Part shown: in pieces, positions 46,795 through 55,789 of the stretch
Layout of the letters: each line of letters opens with the position of its first letter
How positions within the stretch are numbered: the stretch's first letter is position 1
Assembly: GCF_009467805.1 (NCBI RefSeq)
Contig: NZ_WIAY01000002.1
Location: 674,822 to 738,821, forward strand
Direction: 5' to 3'
Origin: Stenotrophomonas nematodicola
GTDB lineage: Bacteria > Pseudomonadota > Gammaproteobacteria > Xanthomonadales > Xanthomonadaceae
Length of the DNA stretch: 64,000 nucleotides
Translations under genes and position numbers: made by a program
Notes under the pieces: generated by a model
The model's database searches: none
Seen by the model: the letters and a program-made list of their open reading frames with translations, nothing else
Told to the model about the DNA's origin: nothing

Positions 46795-47769
46795 ATGTTG
46801 ACCGACCCCGCTCCGCACCACGTCGCCGTGGTGGCCTACCAGCAGATCAGCCCTTTCCATCTCGCCGTGCCGTGCATGGTGTTCGGTGAGGACCTGCTCC
46901 GCCTCGGCGCGCCCCGCTACCGGTTGAGCGTGTGCGCCGCCGAGCCCGGGCCACTGCGGACCCCGGCCGGCTTCAGCATCGACGTTGCGCAGGGGCTGGA
47001 GGCGCTGGCCGACGCCGATACCATCGTGGTGCCGGCCTGGCGCGACCCGGCCGAGCCGGCACCGCCCGCGCTGCTGGACGCCCTGCGCGCGGCCCACGCG
47101 CGCGGCGCGCGCCTGGTCGGGCTGTGCCTGGGCGCGGTGGTGCTCGCCCAGGCCGGACTGCTCGACGGGCGCCGCGCCTCGACCCACTGGGTGTTCATGG
47201 ACGATGTGGCCGCACTGCACCCGCAGGTGCAGCTGCAGCGCGATGTGCTCTACGTGCAGGACGGCACCCTGCTGACCTCGGCCGGTACCGCGGCGGCCAT
47301 CGACTGCTGCCTGCATCTGTTGCGCCAGGACCACGGCGCAGAGATCGCCAGCCGCGTCGCAAGACGCATGGTGGTCGCCCCGCACCGCCAGGGCGGCCAG
47401 GCGCAGTACATCGAACAGCCGCTGCCGGCCACGTTCGGCGACGACCGTCTGGCCGGGGTGCTGGAATGGGCGCTGTTCCACCTCGCCGAGCCGATCGGGA
47501 TCGATGCCCTGGCCGCGCGCGCCAGCATGAGCCGGCGCACCTTCACCCGGCACTTCCGCAGTCTGACCGGCACCACCTTCAACCAGTGGCTGCTCGACCA
47601 GCGCCTGGCGCGCGCACAGCGCCTGCTGGAAACCAGTGACACCGCGCTGGAGCGCATCGCCGGCCAGGCCGGCTTCGGCTCGACGGCGTCCCTGCGCAGC
47701 CACTTCAGTACCGCCTACGGCGTGTCGCCTGGCGCCTACCGGCGCACCTTCCTGGGCGCCAGTTCCTGA
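46795..47769 (+). CDS. GlxA-type regulator (DJ-1/PfpI plus AraC domains)
   Basis: A 324-residue regulator. Residues 8-170 are a class I glutamine-amidotransferase-like domain with the nucleophile elbow GLCLGAVVLA (Cys111), possibly a ligand sensor. Residues 215-320 form an AraC helix-turn-helix pair (LAARASMSRRTFTRHFRSLT and IAGQAGFGSTASLRSHFSTA). These proteins commonly lie next to the amidase or hydrolase genes they control; here the divergent isochorismatase-fold gene is the obvious target. Its stop is ten bases from the convergent downstream gene. Confidence 0.92.
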   Translation: MLTDPAPHHVAVVAYQQISPFHLAVPCMVFGEDLLRLGAPRYRLSVCAAEPGPLRTPAGFSIDVAQGLEALADADTIVVPAWRDPAEPAPPALLDALRAAHARGARLVGLCLGAVVLAQAGLLDGRRASTHWVFMDDVAALHPQVQLQRDVLYVQDGTLLTSAGTAAAIDCCLHLLRQDHGAEIASRVARRMVVAPHRQGGQAQYIEQPLPATFGDDRLAGVLEWALFHLAEPIGIDALAARASMSRRTFTRHFRSLTGTTFNQWLLDQRLARAQRLLETSDTALERIAGQAGFGSTASLRSHFSTAYGVSPGAYRRTFLGASS

Positions 47770-47779
47770 TTGCTACGCG

Positions 47780-48490
47780 CTAGCGTTTGAGGTCGCGCTC
47801 CGGTGCCATCACGTGAACGACCTTGCCCGCCGCATCCAGAAACTCGATCGCACCGTAGCCTTCCGGGGTCACGGTCATCCGCACCCGCGGCTGATTGCCG
47901 GCATCGGCCAGCGCCACCATCGGCGTGCCGTCGGCGGCAACACTGAGCTTCACCCGCGTGGGCGCTTCCACACCGGGGACCAGGCGATTGCCGAGCCCGG
48001 CCTCGCGGATCAACGGTGGCGCCTGGTTGATCACGAACATCACCGAGCCGTCCGGCGACACCCGCCAGCCCGCCGCATCCATCGCCGGATGATCCAGCGC
48101 GAGCACCGCCGCGGTGCCGGCGGGCGTGTCGGCCACGCCGAATCCCCCGCGCTCGCTGCCCGTGTCGTCGTACAGGATCATCCCTGCCACATCGAAGGCC
48201 CGCTTGTACTGGATGCCATCGATGATCGGCGGCGGGGTGTTCGCCGACAGCGTCATGCGGATGGTGCCGTCCTCACCCACGATGTCGATGCGCCTGGCCG
48301 TGATCCGCTCGTGATCGACCGCCTCCACCCGCGTCTGTGGCGCGCGGTCGGCGATGATGCGCTGCAGGGTCTCCAGCGACGGCCGTTTCGGCGGGGAACC
48401 GGCCTCGGCGGCGGCCAGCGGGGCGACCGGTACCAGCGCGAGCGACAGAACGGCACGATGCAACGACGTCATCCGGGTCATCGACAACAT
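47780..48490 (-). CDS. Exported protein of unknown function
   Basis: A 236-residue protein with a signal peptide (about 1-28). Several stretches resemble a repeated beta unit: DIVGEDGTIRMTLS, WRVSPDGSVMFVIN, SVAADGTPMVALAD and TVTPEGYGAIEFLD, each a strand, D/E-G turn and strand. I do not recognise a family. ATG 48490 or the internal ATG 48481 may be used. Divergent from the AraC/GyrI gene, with 135 bp between. Confidence 0.7.
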   Translation of the reverse strand: MLSMTRMTSLHRAVLSLALVPVAPLAAAEAGSPPKRPSLETLQRIIADRAPQTRVEAVDHERITARRIDIVGEDGTIRMTLSANTPPPIIDGIQYKRAFDVAGMILYDDTGSERGGFGVADTPAGTAAVLALDHPAMDAAGWRVSPDGSVMFVINQAPPLIREAGLGNRLVPGVEAPTRVKLSVAADGTPMVALADAGNQPRVRMTVTPEGYGAIEFLDAAGKVVHVMAPERDLKR

Positions 48491-48625
48491 CCATCAGAGG
48501 GGTGAACCCGCATGCTGTGCGCTGGGGGGCGCAACCTCAAGTGTCGGCGCAGCAAGAACGGCGAAACGCCGGGGATGCCCGTGCGCTACCCTCCGCACCG
48601 GACCATCACAAGGAGCCGTGCAGGC

Positions 48626-49468
48626 ATGGGGGCGACCGCCAGGGCGCTGTGGTACATCGAAAGCCATTACGCCACCCCGCTGGCGCTGGCCGACATCGCG
48701 CACGCGGTGGGACTCTCGCCGTTCCACCTGTCGCGGCTGTTCCAGGCCGGCACCGGCACATCCATCGTGCGCTACCTGCGCGGACGTCGGCTGAGCGAGG
48801 CGGCGCGACAGCTCGCCCAAGGCGCCGGCGACATCCTCGCCGTCGCGCTGGCGGCCGGCTACGCCTCGCACGGCAGCTTCACCCGCGCCTTTGCCGAGCA
48901 GTTCGGGCAGACCCCGGAGCGGGTCCGTGCGTGTGGGCTGGACGGCATCGCGCTGGTGGACGCCATCAAGCTCGACGACACCGCTCTGCCCTGCGCGGTG
49001 CCGCCCCGGGTGATGCGGGCCGGTCCCCTGCGGGTCGCAGGCATCAACGCGCGCTACAGCACAGCGACCGTGGCCGGCATTCCGGCGCAGTGGCAGCGCC
49101 TGGCGCTGGCGCACCCTGTGCCGTCGGCGGTGAGCTTCGGCATCTGCCACAACGGCGACGCAGACGGCCACTTCGACTATCTGGCGGGCATCCCGTGCCA
49201 GCCCGGCCACCCGACGCCGCAGGGCTGGCACACGCTGGACATCGCCCCGCGCGATTATCTGGTCGCCTGGCACGCCGGGCACATCTCGACCATCCGCGCC
49301 ACGTGGCGCTGGCTGCTGGACGTGCACCTGCCGGCCTCCGGCCTGCAGCTGGCCGACGCGCCCGACCTGGAACGCTACGATGCCCGCTTCAACGACCACA
49401 CCGGCCACGGCGGCGTGGAAATCTGGCTGCCCCTGGACACGCTGAAGGAACGCCCCCCATGCGCATGA
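48626..49468 (+). CDS. AraC-family regulator with GyrI-like effector domain
   Basis: A 280-residue Rob/SoxS-type regulator. The N-terminal AraC domain (about 1-105) shows LALADIAHAVGLSPFHLSRL and AVALAAGYASHGSFTRAFAE. The C-terminal half (about 130-275) is a GyrI-like small-molecule-binding domain with ISTIRATWRWLLDVHLPASG and the terminal GGVEIWLPL. ATG 48626 is chosen because AAGGAG lies ten bases upstream. It overlaps the hydrolase gene by ten bases; the pair is likely an inducible unit. Confidence 0.9.
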   Translation: MGATARALWYIESHYATPLALADIAHAVGLSPFHLSRLFQAGTGTSIVRYLRGRRLSEAARQLAQGAGDILAVALAAGYASHGSFTRAFAEQFGQTPERVRACGLDGIALVDAIKLDDTALPCAVPPRVMRAGPLRVAGINARYSTATVAGIPAQWQRLALAHPVPSAVSFGICHNGDADGHFDYLAGIPCQPGHPTPQGWHTLDIAPRDYLVAWHAGHISTIRATWRWLLDVHLPASGLQLADAPDLERYDARFNDHTGHGGVEIWLPLDTLKERPPCA

Positions 49469-50532
49469 TGCCCCTGCTCCTGTCACTGGCCCTGTGGTCG
49501 ACGCCCGCGCTTGCCGAGGGTCCCGTCACGGCAGTCGGCGAGCGCCACGGCCAGGCCTTGCGCCCCGGCGCCGGCGTGCGCGACGCCGAGCAGCGCGAGC
49601 ACGTGCGCTACACCGTGTGGTACCCGGCACAGGCCGGCAGCCACGAACGCGCCCTTCAGATCGGCCCTCCGCAGGCACCGCTGTTCGAGGTGGGCCGCGC
49701 CGCCGACGATGCCGTGCCGGCGGCGGGGACGTGGCCGGTGCTGCTGCTGTCGCACGGCAACGGTGGCAGCGCGCGGATGATGGGCTGGTTCGGCACCGCG
49801 ATGGCACGTGCCGGCTTCCTGGTGATCGCCGTGGACCATCCCGGCAACAATGGCGTGGACGCCATGACCGTGGCCGGCAGCACGCTGACCTGGGAGCGCG
49901 CGGGCGACCTCAAGGCCGCGCTGGCCGCCGTGCACGCCGATCCGGCGCTGTCGGCACACCTGGACATGGCGCGCCTGGGCGTGGCCGGCTACTCCGCGGG
50001 CGGGTTCACCGCGCTGCTTGCCGCCGGCGCGCGCATGGATCTGCAACGCCTGCTCGACTTCTGCCGTGCCCAGCCGCAGGACGGCGTCTGCCAGCCGCAG
50101 GCCGAGTTCCCCACGCTCACTCTGCAGGCGCGCCTGGACGCCGCCGCCACCCCGGCCCTGCAGCCATACGTGCGCCAGGCCGGCGACGATCACGCCATCC
50201 CCGGCGTGCGCGCGGTGTTCCTGATGGCCCCCGCCATCGTGCAGGCATTTGCACCGGCCGAGCTGGAGCAGGTAGTGCAGCCGGTGGGCATCGTGGCCGG
50301 CGAGCGCGATACCGTTGCCGCGCCGCCCACCAATGCCGATGTCGCCGCCGCGTCGATCCCGCACGCGACGCGGCTGACGCTGCCCGGCGTGGGCCATTAC
50401 GACTTCCTGTCCGACTGCACCCCGCTGGGCCGGCAGCGCCTCGGGCCGCTGTGCGAAGTGGCCGTGCCCAGGACGCAGACCCATGCGACCACCATCGACG
50501 CGGCCACGCGCTTCTTCCGCGACACACTGTGA
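49459..50532 (+). CDS. Secreted alpha/beta hydrolase (dienelactone-hydrolase-like)
   Basis: A 357-residue exported protein: signal peptide (1-19), then LLLSHGNGGSARMMGW (oxyanion strand, about 96-110), nucleophile elbow GVAGYSAGGFTALLA (Ser179), and GVGHYDFLSDC with the likely catalytic His near residue 314. The N-terminal VRYTVWYPA motif is typical of the PAF-acetylhydrolase/dienelactone hydrolase-like group. ATG 49459 is preceded by AAGGAA and lies inside the AraC/GyrI gene end. Substrate unknown. Confidence 0.87.
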   Translation: MRMMPLLLSLALWSTPALAEGPVTAVGERHGQALRPGAGVRDAEQREHVRYTVWYPAQAGSHERALQIGPPQAPLFEVGRAADDAVPAAGTWPVLLLSHGNGGSARMMGWFGTAMARAGFLVIAVDHPGNNGVDAMTVAGSTLTWERAGDLKAALAAVHADPALSAHLDMARLGVAGYSAGGFTALLAAGARMDLQRLLDFCRAQPQDGVCQPQAEFPTLTLQARLDAAATPALQPYVRQAGDDHAIPGVRAVFLMAPAIVQAFAPAELEQVVQPVGIVAGERDTVAAPPTNADVAAASIPHATRLTLPGVGHYDFLSDCTPLGRQRLGPLCEVAVPRTQTHATTIDAATRFFRDTL

Positions 50533-50582
50533 CCGGAGCTTTGCCGCGCCTCACCTGACCCTGCGATGCACCGCGCGCGCGG

Positions 50583-51224
50583 TCAGATCACCCGCAGCGT
50601 GATCGCCTTGAGCACGGCGCGGGTGCGGTCGCGCGTGCCCAGCTTGTCCAGAATGGTGGAGACGTAATTTTTCACCGTGCCCTCGGCCAGGAACAGGCTG
50701 CGCGCGATTTCCTTGTTCGAGTAGCCACCGGCCAGCAGGCGCAGAATCGCCACTTCCTTCTCGCCGAAGGTGTCGCTGGGCGGCGCCTCATCGTGGAAGC
50801 GGTAGCGTGCGCGCACAGGATCGGTGCTGACCGGCAGCAGCAGGGTGTCGCCCCGCGCTACCCGCGTGATCGCCTCGTACAGATCGTCGGGCGCGGCATC
50901 CTTGAGCATGAATCCCTGCGCGCCGGCCTCGCTGGCGCGCAGCAGCAGGTCGCTCTCATCGAAGGTGGTCAGCAGCAGCCACGGCGTACGGTCGCCACGT
51001 GCGCGCAGGTGCTGCAGCGCCTGGATGCCGTCCATGCCGGGCATGCGGATATCGCTGAGCACCACGTCCACCGGCTGGGTCTGCAGTCCGTCCAGCAACG
51101 CCTGGCCGTCCGCGGCTTCGAGCACCACCTGCACCCCCAGGCCCTGCAGCAGCGCACGCAGCCCGGCGCGGACCAGCGCCTGGTCGTCAGCCAGGGCCAC
51201 ACGCACCGCGATCGCGGCGCTCAT
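50583..51224 (-). CDS. NarL/FixJ-family response regulator
   Basis: A 213-residue regulator. Receiver domain with phospho-acceptor Asp58 (LSDIRMPGMDG) and Lys of FMLKDAAP (about 105); LuxR-type helix-turn-helix at about 148-210 (GEKEVAILRLLAGGYSNKEI and EGTVKNYVSTILDKLG). The partner kinase gene lies upstream, overlapping by four bases. Close in pattern to DesR-type regulators. Probable targets include the divergent DUF2141/carotenoid oxygenase genes, which is inference from position. Confidence 0.93.
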   Translation of the reverse strand: MSAAIAVRVALADDQALVRAGLRALLQGLGVQVVLEAADGQALLDGLQTQPVDVVLSDIRMPGMDGIQALQHLRARGDRTPWLLLTTFDESDLLLRASEAGAQGFMLKDAAPDDLYEAITRVARGDTLLLPVSTDPVRARYRFHDEAPPSDTFGEKEVAILRLLAGGYSNKEIARSLFLAEGTVKNYVSTILDKLGTRDRTRAVLKAITLRVI

Positions 51225-52324
51225 GCCGGCAACCGCGCGGTGAGGTGCATGCCGCCGGCATCTGTCCGGGCCAGCTCCAGCTGCCCCTGCAGGTCCGCCA
51301 GACGCTCACGCATGCCGGTGATGCCATTGCCCTCGCGGATGCGCTCGGGGCGCTGGCCGTCGTCGCGGATGTCGATACGCACGCAGTGGTCTTCCTTGTT
51401 GATGTCCAGCCAGACGGTCGAGGCATCGCCGTGACGGGCCGCATTGGTGAGCGCTTCCTGGGCCAACCGCACCACGGCGTCGGCCACCAGCGGGTTGGTG
51501 ATGCGCACCTGCTCGGCGATGCGCAGGCGCAGGCCTGGGCGCGGGAACGGTGCCGCCAGCGCCTGCAACGCCGTGGCCAGATCCAGGCCACGATCATCGC
51601 GCATGGACTGCACCACCTGACGGATGTCGCCGAGCAGCTCGCCGGACAGGCGTTCGGCCAGCAGCAGCGGTTCGCGATGGGCCAGCATCGGCTCGGTGGC
51701 CAGCGCGCGCAGGTTCAGCCGCATCGCCGTGAGCTTGTGTCCGGCGACATCGTGCAGCTCGCGGGCCAGCCGCAGCCGCTCGGCATCGCGGGCGCCATCG
51801 GCCAGCAGCGCACGCGTGGCGAGCAGGTCTGCGTTGACCCGGGCCAGCGCATCACGCGCCTGCCCGGCGCTGCGCGCGTAGTGCGCGGTCAGTGCGGCGA
51901 ACGCCTGGAAACCAGCGTAGATCGTCACAATCAGCAGCGGGTGGCTGAAACCACTGTGGCGCAGCACCGCATACAGGCTGATGTTGAGCAGCAGCGTGGC
52001 GGCGAGCACCGGGCGCGGCGGCCAATGCTCGGCCAGGTGCGCCACCAGGACCACCAGCAGCACCGGCACGGTCCCCACGCGCGGCTCCAACCAGGCCAGC
52101 CAGAGTGCCAGCAGCGCCTGCAGCACATCGCTGGCCAGGCGCAGCGGCGAGCGCGCCGGCAGGTGGTCGTAGGCCAGGAACAGCGCGATGAACGCACCCA
52201 GCACACCCCAGCGCAGCGCGCCGTTGGCGTCGGACGGGAGGCCCAGCGACAGCCCCACCCCCAGGAGGGTGAGCAGGCCGGCCAGAGACAGCGGGCTGAC
52301 GAGGGTGCGCAGGAAAGCAGGCAT
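51221..52324 (-). CDS. DesK-type sensor histidine kinase
   Basis: A 367-residue HisKA_3 kinase. Four or five membrane helices (about 8-28, 37-53, 66-80, 85-98, 105-145) form the sensor without a large external domain. The phospho-acceptor is in RLARELHDVAGHKLTAMR (His191), and the ATP-binding region has EALTNAARHG and GNGITGMRERLADLQG. This layout is shared with DesK thermosensor-like kinases. ATG 52324 (MPAFLRTL) fits the family; the frame is open far upstream, so the start is a judgement. Confidence 0.9.
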   Translation of the reverse strand: MPAFLRTLVSPLSLAGLLTLLGVGLSLGLPSDANGALRWGVLGAFIALFLAYDHLPARSPLRLASDVLQALLALWLAWLEPRVGTVPVLLVVLVAHLAEHWPPRPVLAATLLLNISLYAVLRHSGFSHPLLIVTIYAGFQAFAALTAHYARSAGQARDALARVNADLLATRALLADGARDAERLRLARELHDVAGHKLTAMRLNLRALATEPMLAHREPLLLAERLSGELLGDIRQVVQSMRDDRGLDLATALQALAAPFPRPGLRLRIAEQVRITNPLVADAVVRLAQEALTNAARHGDASTVWLDINKEDHCVRIDIRDDGQRPERIREGNGITGMRERLADLQGQLELARTDAGGMHLTARLPA

Positions 52325-52468
52325 GCCGCATGCTGCCGCCCAGCGCCCCGAACGGCAATGGGCCGCGCGCAGAAAGTGACTTCCGGCACTGCGGATCGAT
52401 GACCACTGGGCATGGGGCGGCCGCCGTCCGCCCGGCAGACTGGCTCCACACCCACCGGAGCTGCCGCC

Positions 52469-52891
52469 ATGATCCGCACCGCCCTGTTCTGCCTTCCGTT
52501 CGCCGCCCTGCTGCTGGCTACCTCCGCCTCGGCCGGCGACCTGCAGATCGACCTGCAGGGTATCCGTACCCACACCGGCACCGTCCGCCTGGCGCTGGTG
52601 GACAGCGCCGCCGGGTGGGGCGGCAAGGCCGCCCCGGTACAGGGGCAGACTCTGGTGCCCATCGCCGATGCTGCGCACGTGGTGTTCAGGAACCTGCCCG
52701 CAGGCGACTACGCGGTGCTGGTCACCCACGACGAGAACGACAACGGCAAGCTCGACACCAACGTGGTCGGCATTCCGGTGGAAGGCTATGGCTTCAGCAA
52801 CAATCCCCAGGTGCAGCGCAAGCCCACCTTCGATGAGGCCCGCGTGCATGTGCCAGCCAACGGTGCATCCATCACCATCGCGCTGCGCTGA
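52469..52891 (+). CDS. DUF2141 exported protein
   Basis: A 140-residue periplasmic protein: signal peptide (MIRTALFCLPFAALLLATSA, cleavage near 22), then the DUF2141 beta-sandwich with VRLALVDS, YAVLVTHDENDNGKLDTNVV and GIPVEGYGFSNN. The D-N-x-D-x loop could bind calcium. ATG 52469 follows CGGAGC. It precedes the carotenoid oxygenase by 45 bases on the same strand. DUF2141 proteins often accompany carotenoid or terpenoid genes, which fits. Confidence 0.9.
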   Translation: MIRTALFCLPFAALLLATSASAGDLQIDLQGIRTHTGTVRLALVDSAAGWGGKAAPVQGQTLVPIADAAHVVFRNLPAGDYAVLVTHDENDNGKLDTNVVGIPVEGYGFSNNPQVQRKPTFDEARVHVPANGASITIALR

Positions 52892-52936
52892 TCCTTGACC
52901 CCGCCCTCGCCCGCCTACTGAACCTGAGGCCCCCGC

Positions 52937-54460
52937 ATGGACCGCCGCCGCTTCCTCCGCTCGCTGCTCTCGGCCACCACCACTGCCGTGATCGGCGCCA
53001 GTGCACTGCGCAGCCTGCCCGCCTTCGCCGGCGATGCCGCGCAGTTCGCCGCCGCCCGCGACCAGCACCCGTGGCTGACCGGCTGGCGCAGTGTCACTAC
53101 CGAAACGCTGGGTCCGGCCACGGTGCCGTTGCAGGGCCGCCTGCCGCAGGGGCTGGCCGGCACGCTGTACCGCAACGGCCCGGCCTGGACCGAGCGCGAC
53201 GGCTTCCGCTACGACCACTGGTTCGACGGCGATGGCATGGTTCACGGCTGGCAGTTCAACGGCGACGGCACACTGACCCACCGTGCGCGCATGGTGGCCA
53301 CACCCAAGTTCACCCGCGAGCAGAAGGCCGGGCGCTTCCTGTATCCGGCCGCCGGCACCGTGGTGCCGGACGTGCAGCCGGTACGCAACAACGACGATGC
53401 CAACGCCGCCAACACCTCGGTGATCCGCATCAACGGCCGTCTGTTCGCGCTGTGCGAAGCCGGCTCGGCGTTCGAGCTGGACCCGGATGATCTCACCACA
53501 CTCGGCCCGACCACCTGGCGCGCCGATCTGGCCACCGTGCCGTTCTCGGCACATCCGCTGGTGGACCGCGACGGCACCGTGTGGAATTTCGGCTCGCTGT
53601 CGCTGCTGGGCGGCACCGGCCTGCTGATCTGGATGATCGGCGCGGACGGCCAGCTGCGCTCGGCCAGTGTGGTCGACACGCCGTTCATGGGCTACCTGCA
53701 CGCCTTCGCCATGACCGACACGCATCTGGTGTTCATGCTGATGCCGTTCGACTACAAGGAAGACGGCGGCGCATTCTTCGAGCGCCTCCGCTTCGCCCCG
53801 GACCGCGCGTGCCGCATCGCGGTAGTGCCCAAGGCCGCACCGGACACCGCGCAGTGGTTCGAGGCAGCGTTCACGGCCGCCTATCACTTCGGCGATGCCT
53901 TCCAGCGCAACGGCCGCATCGTGATGCGTACCGTGCGCCACGACAACATCGACGAAGCGCGTTCGCCCATGCGTGAAGCAATGGCCGGCGATGCCGCGCA
54001 CGCCGTCAACTCCAACGCGTCGCTGCGCGAGCTGCACCTGGACCTGCGCACCGGCAAAGCGCATTGGGAAGACACCGGCATCCAGGGCATCGAGTTCCCG
54101 CTGTTCGACACCCGCAGTGCCGGCAACCGCGGCGCACGGCTGTACGCCCCGGCCATGCAGGGCGAGACGACTGCGCCGTACTTCAATGCGGTGGCCGGCT
54201 ACGACGTGGCGCGGGGGCGCCGCGAGATACACCGCTATGGCCGCGATATCCTCGCCGAAGAACACGTGTTCGTGCCGCGCCCGGGCAGCCGCAACGCCGA
54301 CGACGGCTGGCTGGTCGGCACGCTGCTCGACGCGGCCAACCAGCGCAGCGGCATCGCCGTGCTGGACGCCCAACGCATCGACGAGGGCCCGGTGGCGCAG
54401 GCGTGGCTGCCGTACGCAGTGCCGCTTGGCTTCCACGGCACGTTCGCCGCGCGGGGGTGA
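52937..54460 (+). CDS. Tat-exported carotenoid cleavage oxygenase
   Basis: A 507-residue seven-bladed propeller enzyme that splits carotenoids or related polyenes with Fe2+ and O2. A twin-arginine signal (DRRRFLRSLLSA, then a hydrophobic run to about 31) sends the folded enzyme out. Four iron-ligand histidines are at PFSAHPL (206), GYLHAFA (255), AYHFGDA (317) and GFHGTFA (500). RNGPAWTERDGFRYDHWFDG is the standard opening. Export of this family by Tat is uncommon. It is coupled with DUF2141 and divergent from the DesK/NarL pair. Confidence 0.92.
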   Translation: MDRRRFLRSLLSATTTAVIGASALRSLPAFAGDAAQFAAARDQHPWLTGWRSVTTETLGPATVPLQGRLPQGLAGTLYRNGPAWTERDGFRYDHWFDGDGMVHGWQFNGDGTLTHRARMVATPKFTREQKAGRFLYPAAGTVVPDVQPVRNNDDANAANTSVIRINGRLFALCEAGSAFELDPDDLTTLGPTTWRADLATVPFSAHPLVDRDGTVWNFGSLSLLGGTGLLIWMIGADGQLRSASVVDTPFMGYLHAFAMTDTHLVFMLMPFDYKEDGGAFFERLRFAPDRACRIAVVPKAAPDTAQWFEAAFTAAYHFGDAFQRNGRIVMRTVRHDNIDEARSPMREAMAGDAAHAVNSNASLRELHLDLRTGKAHWEDTGIQGIEFPLFDTRSAGNRGARLYAPAMQGETTAPYFNAVAGYDVARGRREIHRYGRDILAEEHVFVPRPGSRNADDGWLVGTLLDAANQRSGIAVLDAQRIDEGPVAQAWLPYAVPLGFHGTFAARG

Positions 54461-54469
54461 GCGCGTCGC

Positions 54470-55162
54470 TCAGCCGCCCGACGCCACCACCCACCGTGTG
54501 CCCTGGCGATCAAAGCGGATCACGCGCATGCCACCGCTGCGGTCGCAGTAGCGATCCAGCACCATCGCCAGCGCCGGGCCGTCTGGCGCCTGGACGACGC
54601 CGCGGCTGATGCGGATCAGGTGCCCCATGCGCGCAGAGAGCAGCGCGCACGCGTCGGCGAATGCACTGCCGGCCGTCGCGTCCAGGCGGGTGACGCCCGG
54701 GACATGCGGATCGCGGTTGTACGTGCGCTGTCGCGTCTGGCGATCGAGTGCCTGCTGCAGCGCCAGTGGCAGGCGAGGGTCGGCAGCATCCACCAGTGCG
54801 CCCTCCCGCTCCACGGCCAGATACTCCTGCGCATCGCACGGCCCGCCAGCGTCGATGGCGCAGAATGCGGCTGACAGAGTGTCGAAGTAGATCACCTCAT
54901 CGACCGGGCGGCCGGCAATCGCCTGCGGCGTGCGACGCAGGACGTGCGCCAGATAAGTGCGGACCAGGTCGGCCTGCATCGCATCGTCAACCCCCCGCAC
55001 CGACTGCCCCGCATCGTGATCGGGGATGCGCCCGGCAAGCAGCGGCCATGCCATTGCCACCGCACACGCCAGTGCCAGCGCGCAGACAGCCACGAGTACC
55101 CGTGCTGGCGCCACGCCTGCCAACCGCGCGCTATCGGCCGAGGGCTTCGGACGCGGGATCAT
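54470..55162 (-). CDS. Membrane-anchored protein of unknown function
   Basis: A 230-residue protein with one N-terminal helix (about 20-42) and an external domain with conserved-looking cysteines (FCAIDAGGPCDAQEYL; ADACALLSA; LDRYCDRSGG). No catalytic motif recognised. ATG 55162 overlaps the methyltransferase stop by four bases, so the two are cotranslated. It converges on the carotenoid oxygenase with nine bases between stops. Confidence 0.7.
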   Translation of the reverse strand: MIPRPKPSADSARLAGVAPARVLVAVCALALACAVAMAWPLLAGRIPDHDAGQSVRGVDDAMQADLVRTYLAHVLRRTPQAIAGRPVDEVIYFDTLSAAFCAIDAGGPCDAQEYLAVEREGALVDAADPRLPLALQQALDRQTRQRTYNRDPHVPGVTRLDATAGSAFADACALLSARMGHLIRISRGVVQAPDGPALAMVLDRYCDRSGGMRVIRFDRQGTRWVVASGG

Positions 55163-55617
55163 AGCCACCGCCGCACCCGCCGGCAGTAGGACGCATAGTC
55201 CGGGAAGCGCTGCGCCAGCGCACGCTCCTCCGGCTGGATCTGGAAACGGGTCACGAACAGCACAAAGGCCGGCAGGGCGATCATGGCGAGCGCATTGCCG
55301 AGATGGAGCGTCCACCCGGCCAGGATCAATGCATGCCCCAGATACATCGGGTTGCGTGTGTAGCGGTAGATGCCCGAGGTCACCAGCTGCGTGGATGCGG
55401 CAGGACGCAGCGGGTTGACCGTGGTGCCAGCGCGCCGGAACGCGCGCTTGGGCAGCAGGTTCAGGACAAGGCCGAGCATGGCAACCCCGACGGCAAGCGC
55501 GGTCTGCAGCGGAACATCGACGGCGAATGCCGGCGCGCAGCGCGCCACACCCAACGCGGCCAGCCCGAGCAGCAGCATCACGATGGGCGGCGGGATACGG
55601 GTCTCAAGCCAGTGCAT
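55159..55617 (-). CDS. Isoprenylcysteine methyltransferase-like membrane protein
   Basis: A 152-residue protein with four helices and the ICMT/PEMT signature near the C-terminus: SGIYRYTRNPMYLGHALILA (Arg-Asn-Pro-Met-Tyr), then RFQIQPEERALAQRFPDYASY with the SAM-contacting Glu-Glu. Bacterial members methylate small lipophilic substrates. ATG 55617 is taken; a GTG at 55638 in frame is possible. Coupled to the downstream unknown gene. Confidence 0.88.
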   Translation of the reverse strand: MHWLETRIPPPIVMLLLGLAALGVARCAPAFAVDVPLQTALAVGVAMLGLVLNLLPKRAFRRAGTTVNPLRPAASTQLVTSGIYRYTRNPMYLGHALILAGWTLHLGNALAMIALPAFVLFVTRFQIQPEERALAQRFPDYASYCRRVRRWL

Positions 55618-55729
55618 ACCGCGCCCTATCGTCCGCACATCGGCTGTCCCTGTCCATTCGGTTGGCGCCCATCATGCGCATCGCACGGTGCCGGCGCCAC
55701 TGTCCGGCCGCCGTCACGGCCGAACGGCA

Positions 55730-55764
55730 CCACGGCACCGAACCCATCGGGTCCGGTGCCGTGG
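55730..55764. terminator. Long GC hairpin after the TAP-like hydrolase gene
   Basis: CCACGGCACCG (55730-55740) and CGGTGCCGTGG (55754-55764) pair perfectly, and the 13 bases between can extend the stem by four more pairs (ACCC/GGGT) after one mismatch. It lies 26 bases after the stop codon of the hydrolase on the minus strand. No T tract. Confidence 0.5.
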
Positions 55765-55789
55765 CAAGCCTCACGGTGTTGCGCCCGGC

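Noticed and set aside
50533..50582. Transcription terminator between the hydrolase and the NarL regulator
   Set aside because: Only a GC-rich stretch of about 50 bp; no stem with T tract found.
52325..54436. Upstream extension of the DesK kinase frame over the carotenoid oxygenase
   Set aside because: The open frame continues, but the translated sequence is antisense to clear genes; the kinase begins at its first helix (MPAFLRTL).
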